Translations under genes and position numbers: made by a program
In this document: positions 1 to 8,118 of the stretch, piece by piece
How the letters are laid out: each line of letters starts with the position of its first letter
How positions within the stretch are numbered: the stretch's first letter is position 1
Notes under the pieces: generated by a model
Seen by the model: only the letters and a program-made list of their open reading frames with translations
What the model was told of the DNA's origin: nothing
The model's database searches: none
DNA from: Hydractinia symbiolongicarpus
Lineage: Eukaryota > Cnidaria > Hydrozoa > Anthoathecata > Hydractiniidae
Direction of reading: 5' to 3'
DNA: 64,000 nucleotides
Assembly (NCBI RefSeq): GCF_029227915.1
Contig: NC_079886.1
Coordinates: 24,960,501-25,024,500, forward strand

Positions 1-164
1 ATCATTTAGAATGAATGTGAAAACATTTAAAGCAGGAGAAAGCTTCTATATTTTTGAGAGAGAGTAGAACAACATTAAATGTATGCATTCTTGTAGCCAT
101 AACACATAAAATGTTTAGCAGAAGTCTCAAGAAAAGGCATATATTGACAAACTCTATCAAGTAA
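1..164. other. Left flank of element A
   Basis: AT-rich host DNA with no recognisable gene. It ends in the 5-bp TGTGC (165-169) that is repeated just after the right end of element A. Confidence 0.5.
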
Positions 165-169
165 TGTGC

Positions 170-443
170 AGAGATAGGAAAATGCCGATCCTAGGACAGC
201 GATTAATATATTCTGTACCACTCCACGTCAATTTATAGATCATCCACGTCAAATCAACGATAGAAGAGTCCATAAAATCCATGTGCACTTTACCACTTTA
301 CGTTAAATAAGCGGGCATGCTCTATAATATCTGTCCAAAACCCCCCTCCCCAGCCGTGTCCCCCGGGCCCCCTCCCCGTCCCATGGGTCCCTACCCACCC
401 TCATCTGTCGTGCCTTATAATTTATAGTGTTATGTGTGTCTAT
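170..443 (+). repeat. Left TIR of element A
   Basis: 274 bp matching the reverse complement of 15819-16092. The only difference I see is in the A/C run near 340 (4 A + 6 C here against 3 A + 7 C). The outer half is AT-rich with repeated CCACGTCAA motifs. The inner half (about 336-405) is a C-rich tract on the plus strand and so G-rich on the other. The near-identity of the two ends points to recent insertion or to homogenisation by replication. Confidence 0.93.
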
Positions 444-3400
444 AATGTCCTCTCGCCAGTGTGGTAATACCATCTTCCAAAATTATGCGTTTATCATCAT
501 CGGCATTGAGCGCCAGTTTATTTGTTTTCACCGTGTGAACATCATGCTTAATCGATCGAAAGGTCATTTGGGTTCTGTAAATGTTCTCACCCTCAAACAG
601 ACATCTCTTATAATCGGCGAAACCTATGGTCTCCCTCACCACACATTTCTTCACCCCCTTACATCTCTTACCCTCCCTACCACATAGCTGTTTGTATGCG
701 TATGTCTTAGCTCTTAGGGCGATGAACTCAGTCATCACCTTACCACCCAACTCGTCCTTCATCAGCCCAATGATCTTTTTATTCAAACCTAATGGTAGAG
801 GTCTACCATCTTCCTTATCATACCCAGATGTGTCAAATCTCGCAGACACATCGTTCGCGATATCTTTGTAGAAGTCGTCTGTTTTTATGTGGTAAACGAA
901 TGAATCCGTATCCATGTAGCAAAGCTTCACATCATCACCATATTTCGGTCTCATGTAATCATGGTGGAACTCATACATAACCATCTTGGATAGATGGAGG
1001 ATTGTGGGGCCGAGGTAGATCGGTTTGTTCATCTTGATCTTGATCTTGGACATCTCTATCCCCATCAGTGTTTCCGAGAAATGGATTGCACCCCTGAAGT
1101 TTGGCTTCATCACCATTTTCTCATAATTCTTTTGGTTGGTGGCCAAACGTATATCCTTCTGTCTTCGTTGATTCTCCATTGTCTTACCAAAGACGGAATT
1201 GTTCATCAGCTTGAAGAAATCCTTTTCAAAGTCATTCTTTGACTCCGTGCGCAGCTGTGTATTGAAGTCGATGTAAGGTTTCAACCATGCGCTCTGATCA
1301 AACCCCAGTACCCTATGAACCTTATCCAGAACAAGACCGTGATTCAAAGCTTGAGCAAGCGCACGGATATGAATCACGTAGTTCCTCTTGTCCGAAAGAC
1401 ACGGTGTCAGCTTCTCGACACCATTGATAACCTTCCTCTCGGGCATGAAAGGAAGATCGTTATGTGTGTCATGAAGATTATGTGGATATCTAACATCAAC
1501 CTCAAGCATGTACCCCTTTTCACCGTTTTCCACAGCCAACTCTGAAATGAGTTCGGGAGTAAATTTACCGGAATCATCCCACTCAAACCCCCCGGTGGGC
1601 ATCTTCTGTATCATAGCCCATCCATACAGATTGTTAGCATCAAGATACTGTAGATAGGTTGTATCTTCTGAAGTATTATACATATCGCCCATATATGGAT
1701 TATTTGCCTTCGCGTGTCTGTGAACGGCCTGACAGAGACCGCCCCTAATACCCATCTCCACAAACAGTAACATATCCATATCTGACAACAAATCCAGCTC
1801 AACATCTGTCTTTTTCAGGCATGCCTGCCAAGCTAATCCGGGGGCCGTGTAAAAATGAGCGGGATCTAGTTTATAGTTTCTCAAACATGTCTCTCTGAAT
1901 GTCTCAAACACATCACTCAGAAGCAGAACATCCGTCTTGAGATAGATATCATGATAAACGCCCATATTTTCAACTTTCATGTCCTTCCACACCTTCTGGG
2001 CATGCGCATAATCGGCATCGCTGATACCATTCATGTTCAATTTGCTATAAAAGTCATCTTTCGAAGGAAGCCTGGTTTCATTAAACCTATCGAATGAATC
2101 AACATACTCATATGGGTATACACCCTTCCTTCTCATTATGTTGAATTGCTCATCATTGAAGAATTTTCTAAGGTTTTTACACTGATCATCGGATAGATTG
2201 TCAGCTAGGGAACCTAATCCTCTTGACATAAATCTAAATGAATCGATGAATCTCAGCTTTATCTTTTTGTCTTTGGTCTCACCATTTTTGTCGGTGTATT
2301 CACCAACCTTAACATCGGTCGAGAAAGAGATATATTTCTCTTTATTTTCAGCGATTACACTCATACCACCTTCTCCATACTTCTTCGCAAGCTCTTTGAT
2401 AAATAGATGTGAATCATATCCACTCAGATTATGGAAGACAACCGGAATATAATTAGGCACCTTGTAACGGAGATTACATTCCATTGTGCCGATCCACGAA
2501 ACTTGCCAGTAAAATGACAGTGATCCCTAACCTTGATGTCATCATCACCAAATTCTCTCATACAGATGTGGCAGTCGGTGGAATTTTCATATCCATCAAG
2601 TTCTTCATCGGTTAGATCTCGCATACCAAGTTGTGGAAACATGTTGTATAACCTTTTCGCCTCGGAAACCACATGATCCACAAAGCGCGGAACACAGTCA
2701 TCACCACGGTAAAGCTTCAGAGGGTCCAAAACTTCACCATGAGCATATTTACTATAACAACAGAATCCGGTGGGGATATGTTTACCAACTTTCTCGGTGG
2801 ACGATCCACACTCTATCTCTTCAGGTTTTGTAAAAGCTTCGAAATCGGCATACATGATGAATGGGGCTTTGAGCTGGTACTGACCGTGGGTGAAGGTTAA
2901 GGTGCTACCCTCCCTAGGGAGTTGAATATTAACGGCATCGTTATTCTTACAATACTCAAAGTGCTCATCCCTTTTCCGTTCGCTTGGAAAACCAGAGAGA
3001 CAATTCAAGCAATAATGCTCTTTATGTTCATGCTTTGAGTTGGCCTTGCTCAGGACACCGCTCAGGTTCTTAACAGCGATATAATGCCTCTTATCCCCTT
3101 CACACAGTAAAAACAAAACAACCGTCTCGTCCCGGTCAAGATGCTTCGACTTTCGACACATATAGACACCCTCTATGTCATCTTTTGTCAAAACATGCAC
3201 GGCGATATCAGGGTTCCTTCTCTCAAACAAATCTATTTTATTTAGCGCCATTGGGAAAGATAGACCATCCCAATTGCACTTATCTTCAAACTTCTTAAGG
3301 ATTGAGATTCGTTCAGGATGATTATCAATCTTATCATGATATAAGGCAGCTAAAACGGCCCATTTGAAGCATTCTTCATCCTCGTTATGAGGGTTAATCA

Positions 3401-4355
3401 CGGAGAACTTTCCACTGAAATTCTTAGGTAGCGGCAAGTAAGAACTACCTCTAGTTAATTTTAGTTTGTGAAAGTCCACATGCATATGTAGGATTTTATC
3501 GATTGTGAACCCACTGGCTGGTAGAGCAGGGTTTTCAATCTGCTCGATTATCTTATTACACATCCGATCGAAAACATCAGAAATGTCATCGTGGGCGTGC
3601 AGTATCTCCATATAGCTATTGAAAGCTTTATCGACATGTACACACAGGGCATCGGTCGAGCTGGTGTCCTCCCTTACCCACTTCACCCACAAGGTCGCCT
3701 GAGTCTTCAGCGACTTCTTCTGCCCGAGCACGTCACTCATCAACCTATTTACGACGTGCTCGACCTTTTCGAGAAAGACTCTGACATTCTTCCCACCATC
3801 CGAGTTTATTTTGAAACGTTTGTATGAACCTACAAAAGCTTCTTCAATGGGGGTATAGGGGTTTTCCTCCTCTTCCTCCTCCTCCTCCACCTCTTCCTCT
3901 TCCTCTTCCTCTCCACTGCCCTTTTTATACAAACCCATGATCTTATCCTTCATAGTTTTGAAAGCTTTGCTCGCTTTCTCCTTAATAGCCTTAGGTACAT
4001 GATTTATTAACCAGTCTCTCCATTCGATCAACTTGCTTTTCAAATTCATGTCTTGTTGGCTAGTGCCTGGTCTAGGTGCTGGTATGGGTCTTGGCATGGG
4101 TATGGGTGCTGGTACCGGTCTTGGCATGGGTACGGGTCTAGTGGGTCTCGGCATGGGTACGGGTCTAGTGGGTCTCGGTGCTGGTACGGGTCTAGTGGGT
4201 CTCGGTGCTGGTACGGGTCTAGTGGGTCTCGGTGCTGACACAGTAGTGGGTGTCAATAATTCGATCAGATCGGCCTTTCTGAGCCTTGAGTAGCCACGTA
4301 GGCCGCGTTCTCTAGCGAGAGCTCTTAATTCAACAACTGTATTTCTCGAAGTCAT
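430..4355 (-). pseudogene. polB: Protein-primed family B DNA polymerase, frameshifted (element A)
   Basis: This is the replicative polymerase of the element, expected to copy the linear genome from a protein primer. It lies in two overlapping frames: an N-terminal part (4355 to about 2490) and a C-terminal part (about 2484 to 430). Alignment with the intact copy in element B shows one missing nucleotide around 2478-2493, inside the endonuclease-VII-like zinc segment. The N part has a SAP domain (residues about 5-35), proline-arginine repeats, an acidic run and exonuclease motif I (YADFEAF). The C part has ExoII (HNLSGYD), ExoIII, Pol motif A (DANNLYG), motif B (KLMNNSVFGK), motif C (YMDTDS) and KTYAY. 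It lacks the roughly 85-residue insertion seen in the B copy. Catalytic residues remain, so the break looks recent. Programmed frameshifting is possible but unlikely, because B has no shift there. Confidence 0.9.
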
Positions 4356-4677
4356 GCTTGGTTATGATATACTATATGTAGACCTTTAAGATGGTTTTTT
4401 ATAATCGTGAAACTAAAAAAAAGATTAATAAAATTTGTTACTTGGCTATGATATACGATTTTGTAATCTTTAAGCCATTTTTATAAATCGTAAACCGTGT
4501 TGGAGGGTCGTGAGTGTCCTAGTTTGTGGGGCAACCACCATGCTAAATTGTAGTAAAACACGCTTTGTGATACATACATCGATACACCATGGGTACCCAC
4601 CCATTGGCACCTCGAGGGTCGTGAATCACATTTGTTACCCGTCCGAGTAACAAAAAATGCCCTAACAATCCGACCCC
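4356..4677 (-). promoter_or_regulatory. Upstream region of polB (A) with repeated module
   Basis: 322 bp between the polymerase start and the SAP-RING gene. A module TGATATACGATTTTGTAATC followed by AAATCGTAAACC occurs at 4451-4495, with the inverted pair TACGATTT (4454-4461) and AAATCGTA (4485-4492). A degraded second copy lies at about 4363-4412. The same module precedes the SAP-RING gene and two genes in element B, so it is probably a shared promoter or 5' leader. The region also holds a GGTACC-containing repeat near 4590 and the hairpin at 4631-4654. Confidence 0.5.
4631..4654 (-). terminator. 3' hairpin of the SAP-RING gene
   Basis: Arms TTTGTTAC (4631-4638) and GTAACAAA (4647-4654). 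The hairpin lies 24-47 nt past the stop of the minus-strand SAP-RING gene, and the minus-strand transcript has a T-run just before it. It is one of a series of hairpins found after stop codons in both elements. Confidence 0.5.
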
Positions 4678-5202
4678 TCAAATATATTGTCTAATGACAA
4701 GATCTATTGATGCGCGACATATAGGGCATTTATCCCCCCTCTTCTCCAATTTGTTTGCGCACGATAAACAGCAGCAAAAATGCCCTGTTCTACCATGAAC
4801 AATGGTGGCAGTCTTTCGTTTAGAAAGACAAATGATACATCTATCATCTTCATCAATACCATCGTCCGCGTCGTCCTCATCATCAACCTCAACCCGTGCT
4901 GGTACCGGTCTAATCGGTGCTGGTACCGGTCTTGGCACTGATACATTTGGTCTCATCACGGGTCCTGAAAATTCGGTCACTTCGAGATCCAGCATCCCTA
5001 GGACGAGCGGCAAAGTCATATCGGGATATCTTGCGGGTACTGTTGATAACAATAATTCGATAAGCTCAGCCCTTCTGAGCCGCGAGTTTCCACGTAGGCC
5101 AAGGTACCTCGCTCTGGCTCTTAAATCAGGGACCGTGAAAAGATCAAAGTCATCAATATATTCTCTACTGTGTATCAAATCGAGAACGATTCCTGAAGAC
5201 AT
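4678..5202 (-). CDS. SAP-domain protein with C-terminal MDM2-type RING finger
   Basis: 174 residues. A SAP-type helix-turn-helix (about 24-52) should bind DNA. A proline-rich stretch (about 84-102) and an acidic run (105-120) follow, then a C-terminal RING (122-174). The zinc ligands C122, C125, H136, H141, C145, C148, C159 and C162 have the spacing 2-10-4-3-2-10-2. That is the unusual C2H2C4 order and spacing of the MDM2/MDMX RING, including the IVHGxTGH core and a short tail with a tyrosine near the C-terminus. The inferred role is a ubiquitin E3 ligase acting at DNA. The RING may come from a host MDM2-like gene. Element B has no RING here, only a SAP-proline fragment. The gene sits between polB and a small SAP gene on the same strand and has its own upstream module and 3' hairpin. 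Targets are unknown. Confidence 0.82.
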   Translation of the reverse strand: MSSGIVLDLIHSREYIDDFDLFTVPDLRARARYLGLRGNSRLRRAELIELLLSTVPARYPDMTLPLVLGMLDLEVTEFSGPVMRPNVSVPRPVPAPIRPVPARVEVDDEDDADDGIDEDDRCIICLSKRKTATIVHGRTGHFCCCLSCANKLEKRGDKCPICRASIDLVIRQYI

Positions 5203-5399
5203 GCTTGGTTGTGATATACGATTTTGTAATCTTTAAGATGGTTTTATAAATCGTAAACCGTGTTGAAGGGTCGTGAGTGTCATCGTTTGTAATACAACCA
5301 TCACGCTAAAACACACATACACCGCTTAGACCATGGGTACCCACCCACCAGCACCTAGAGGGCCGTGACCGGTACACCATGGGTACCCACCCACCAACA
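5203..5399 (-). promoter_or_regulatory. Upstream module of the SAP-RING gene
   Basis: Contains the same TGATATACGATTTTGTAATC module as the polB leader, with inverted pair TACGATTT (5217-5224) and AAATCGTA (5248-5255). After it come two copies of a short repeat built on CACCATGGGTACCCACCCACC-like sequence, near 5328-5350 and 5374-5396. Confidence 0.45.
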
Positions 5400-5423
5400 T
5401 TTGTTACTCAAACGAGTAACAAA
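5400..5423 (-). terminator. 3' hairpin of the small SAP gene (A)
   Basis: Perfect arms TTGTTACTC (5401-5409) and GAGTAACAA (5414-5422) with loop AAAC, extended by one T/A pair. It starts 15 nt past the stop of the minus-strand gene at 5438. Confidence 0.55.
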
Positions 5424-5437
5424 AAAGGGTTGTTCAA

Positions 5438-5707
5438 TCACTTGGATCTTTTGTCGTTATAACGTTTTTGAGCTTTTAGATATGCCTCCCTGTTTTTCGA
5501 CCTCCACCTTGAACAGTATCCATACCATTCCTTCTTGGTATCCAGATCGATGGTGTAGGATGGGTCGAGATCATTCTTCTCGATCACCTCAATCAATTTA
5601 GCCTTTCTCATACCAACGATATACTTAATTCCGCGGGATTTGGCAACCTCTCGCAACTCTCTCAGTTTCATCAATTTATAATCCGGTGTGGTATCCATGT
5701 CCGACAT
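5438..5707 (-). CDS. Small SAP-domain protein (A)
   Basis: 89 residues. Residues about 12-46 (KLRELREVAKSRGIKY and following) fit the SAP fold, a putative DNA-binding motif, and the rest is basic and tyrosine/lysine-rich. The copy in element B (34877-35146) differs by one residue, so it is under constraint. It is divergent from the integrase gene across 90 bp, the third SAP-bearing gene in a row, and may act in genome binding or packaging. That role is inference from the fold only. The start is chosen because an AT-rich box lies directly upstream. Confidence 0.75.
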   Translation of the reverse strand: MSDMDTTPDYKLMKLRELREVAKSRGIKYIVGMRKAKLIEVIEKNDLDPSYTIDLDTKKEWYGYCSRWRSKNREAYLKAQKRYNDKRSK

Positions 5708-5797
5708 ATTAATATAATATATAAAAAACTTTAAGCACTTTTATCGTACCACATCATAACAAAAAAGGAGATAAATAAAGGTGTGCATAAATAAAAC
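5708..5797. promoter_or_regulatory. Divergent promoter between small SAP gene and integrase (A)
   Basis: A 90-bp AT-rich spacer nearly identical in element B. On the minus side TATATTATATTAAT touches the SAP start codon; on the plus side GCATAAATAAAAC touches the integrase start. Both fit a TATA-like box placed within about 20 nt of the ATG. Confidence 0.55.
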
Positions 5798-6781
5798 ATG
5801 TCAAACTCTAAACTTCAAGAGACTTACTATCAACCTCAAAATTTATGGAAAGGACAAAAGGCTGTTCAGAATTTAAGAGGATTCGGTTTCAAGCTAAAGG
5901 AGATTAAGAAGTGGCTATCAAAGCAAGCATTTTGGCAAGTACATTTACCCGCCCCAAAACATGTTGAAAGACCACATTATGAAGTTACCACCCCTAATGA
6001 TTTACATCAATTCGATTTATTGTACATGCCCGGTGACATACTGTATGGTAATAAATATAAGTACATTTTGTCGGGAATCGATGCTGCTTCCAGATACAAA
6101 GTAGCCCGACCTTTGAGGACTAAGAAAGCCAAAGAGGTTGCCGCTATGATTGAGGACATCTACAAGGCAGGACCATTAACTTATCCGAAAACTTTCCAAT
6201 GTGATAACGGTTCAGAATTCAAAGCAGATGTGACAAAGCTGTTGGAGAAGCATAAGGTTGAAATTAAAAGGGCGACTACAAAATATAAGCATACGCACAC
6301 AGCTTTTGTTGAGGCGTTGAACAAGATACTTGCGGAAAATTTATTCAAAATACAAGATGCTCAAGAACTGAATGATTCGGAAAAGGTATCATCTACATGG
6401 GTTAAGCATCTGTATAAACTGATTGATAGGCTAAACGATACAAAGACGCAGATGATTGATATGAAGCCGAAAGATGCTATTATAATGAAAGAGGTGCCTT
6501 TGGTTAATCAAGAGAGCTATCCACCTGAAGTAGAATTACCTAAAGATGGCTTGTATAGATATCTACTACAACCTGGTGAAGAGCATGATGATGGGCGGAG
6601 ACGGGCAACCGATAGAATATGGTCGAAAAACACATATAGATTGCGTGAGGTAATAGCGCAACCTGGTAACCGTGTAATGTACTATGTTCAAGACGGACCC
6701 GGACGGGCTTTTGTAAAAGAGGAATTGATGTTAATACCTGAAGATACAGATTTACCTCCTGATTATGTGCAAGGTTGGTGA
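5798..6781 (+). CDS. int: Retroviral-type (rve) integrase (A)
   Basis: 327 residues, expected to insert the element and make the 5-bp duplication. The core has the D,D(35)E triad: D73 in HQFDLLYMPG, D136 in CDNGSEF, and E172 in AFVEALNKIL, exactly 35 residues after D136. The N-terminal region (about 1-60) is short and shows no clear HHCC zinc finger. The C-terminal region (about 265-327) is a small beta-rich, chromo/SH3-like tail, as in many Polinton integrases. The copy in B is almost identical and starts two residues later. It is divergent from the small SAP gene, and a hairpin follows its stop. Confidence 0.95.
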   Translation: MSNSKLQETYYQPQNLWKGQKAVQNLRGFGFKLKEIKKWLSKQAFWQVHLPAPKHVERPHYEVTTPNDLHQFDLLYMPGDILYGNKYKYILSGIDAASRYKVARPLRTKKAKEVAAMIEDIYKAGPLTYPKTFQCDNGSEFKADVTKLLEKHKVEIKRATTKYKHTHTAFVEALNKILAENLFKIQDAQELNDSEKVSSTWVKHLYKLIDRLNDTKTQMIDMKPKDAIIMKEVPLVNQESYPPEVELPKDGLYRYLLQPGEEHDDGRRRATDRIWSKNTYRLREVIAQPGNRVMYYVQDGPGRAFVKEELMLIPEDTDLPPDYVQGW

Positions 6782-6805
6782 AAAGGGGGGCGATACATAA
6801 AAAGT

Positions 6806-6830
6806 ATCTTTACCTGTTTCTGGTAAAGAT
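6806..6830 (+). terminator. 3' hairpin of the integrase gene (A)
   Basis: Perfect 9-bp arms ATCTTTACC (6806-6814) and GGTAAAGAT (6822-6830), 24 nt past the stop. It lies between convergent units, so it could serve both. It is repeated in element B and, nearly unchanged, after the gene ending at 15776. Confidence 0.6.
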
Positions 6831-6973
6831 GATGCCGGGGATCGCACAGGGCGGTCGGCAGATAGGGCCGCTATGGCTCGGGACGATCGCGCCACATAAT
6901 GTCACAAACCGCCTTACATATTAATTTTTCAAATAGCACACGAAATATGCGAGCGGCGTACATGCGCACATCA

Positions 6974-7561
6974 CTAACCTTGATTTACGGTCCTTCTGAG
7001 GCTTTGAACCTCGTCCATTATACTTTTTTCAAACTGGTTGCGAGTTTCGCTCTCCATCTTTCTGTCGGTTTTCGTCATCTTGTCCAGAGCTTCGTAGTAT
7101 ATACCGCTCAGGGTTTGAAATTCAATGTGACTAATGTCGTCATTATTCAGAGCCCGCGAGACGGAGTTTTCAAACACGGCGATGGCGGACGTCGCAACAT
7201 CATATAATTTCATGACCTTGTCAAGTTTGCTCCGATATCTTTTAATCAGAGCCATGACGGAACCCGTGAAAATGGTTCCCGACAGTGCTACGGCTCCCAA
7301 TCCGACGGAAGCGGGGATTCCGATGAGCGTAGCACCGGTTGCCACAGAACCTATGCCCGAAGCGACGGTTAGGGCCGTGGCGCTGGCATTTAAAAACACC
7401 AGTCTGTGTAGCGTCTTGTTATATTTATCATATTTTGTATTGAACTTATCGCGTAATTTTCTAAGCTCCCCAAGTTGAGAGTTCACAGTATTAGTATTAA
7501 ACTTGTCCTGCTCGCTCGAATACTCGGGAGCCGTGGGTAGCTTCGGATAAATCTCTGCCAT
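6974..7561 (-). CDS. Hydrophobic Polinton accessory protein, paralogue 1 (A)
   Basis: 195 residues, function unknown. The N-terminal third is polar and begins with NSQLGELRKLRDKF. A long glycine/alanine-rich hydrophobic stretch (about 52-105) could form two membrane helices, and the C-terminal half is helical and charged. It shares this plan and several motifs (NSQL.EL.KLR.KF, the Y..KL.K repeat, AI.VF) with the next gene upstream, so the two look like a tandem duplication. The element B copy is almost identical. I recall this family from cnidarian Polintons but know no function. A membrane or inner-virion role is inference. Confidence 0.8.
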   Translation of the reverse strand: MAEIYPKLPTAPEYSSEQDKFNTNTVNSQLGELRKLRDKFNTKYDKYNKTLHRLVFLNASATALTVASGIGSVATGATLIGIPASVGLGAVALSGTIFTGSVMALIKRYRSKLDKVMKLYDVATSAIAVFENSVSRALNNDDISHIEFQTLSGIYYEALDKMTKTDRKMESETRNQFEKSIMDEVQSLRRTVNQG

Positions 7562-7588
7562 TGTGTGGTTACTACAAAGAAAAAAACT

Positions 7589-8074
7589 TTACTCTAAATA
7601 ACCTATATCCAGTTTATCCAGATCCTTGAGAGTTCTATGATACGTATCACACAAATTCTCAAAATCGGCTCTACAGATCCGAGTGTGCCAGAGTAGCGTT
7701 TTATCGAAAACATCGATGGCATTTTGTACAACGCGATATGCGGCTCTTAATTTGATAAGTTTCTCCCGATATGTCCTAACATATTGGGCGGTAACCGCAT
7801 AGGAAGCCGAGCCCAATAGACACATACCCGAATTCCGCATGTAATTTCCATGGGTACCGCCCAAATTTCTAATAATGGTCACCGCGGTCGCTATCGAGCC
7901 GGTAATTGCTGCGGTTCCGGATAATCCCTCCAGAATCGACCATATGATCAGAGATCCTCCGTGTTCGTGTGTCCTGTCTTGGAACTTACCTCGTAATTTC
8001 ACCAGCTCCTCAAGTTGGGAATTGGATATATCCGTTTTAAACACTTCTTCTCTGGTACTAGAACTCTCTGCCAT
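7589..8074 (-). CDS. Hydrophobic Polinton accessory protein, paralogue 2 (A)
   Basis: 161 residues, function unknown. It has a polar start with NSQLEELVKLRGKF, a hydrophobic glycine/alanine-rich centre (about 43-95) and a charged helical C-terminus ending KDLDKLDIGYLE. It is a paralogue of the gene ending at 6974 and lies 27 bp upstream of it on the same strand, so the two are probably co-transcribed. Divergence from the B copy (37022-37510) is higher than for its neighbour. It is divergent from the coiled-coil gene at 8119 across only 44 bp. Confidence 0.78.
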   Translation of the reverse strand: MAESSSTREEVFKTDISNSQLEELVKLRGKFQDRTHEHGGSLIIWSILEGLSGTAAITGSIATAVTIIRNLGGTHGNYMRNSGMCLLGSASYAVTAQYVRTYREKLIKLRAAYRVVQNAIDVFDKTLLWHTRICRADFENLCDTYHRTLKDLDKLDIGYLE

Positions 8075-8118
8075 TTCTATTATATTAGGAAAAAACTATC
8101 CTCTAAATAAATAAAATA
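8075..8118. promoter_or_regulatory. Compact bidirectional promoter (A)
   Basis: 44 bp between two divergent starts, containing CTATTATATTAGGAAAA and CTAAATAAATAAAATA. The same sequence, a few bases shorter, lies between the equivalent genes in B. The CTAATATAATA box on the minus side also appears before the penton gene. Confidence 0.5.

Noticed and set aside
4033-4293. Plus-strand glycine-rich frame opposite the polymerase N-terminus
   Set aside because: It is the antisense reading of the proline-arginine repeat.
5798-6781. Integrase as part of an LTR retrotransposon or retrovirus
   Set aside because: No gag, reverse transcriptase or LTR nearby. It sits in a conserved Polinton gene set between TIRs.
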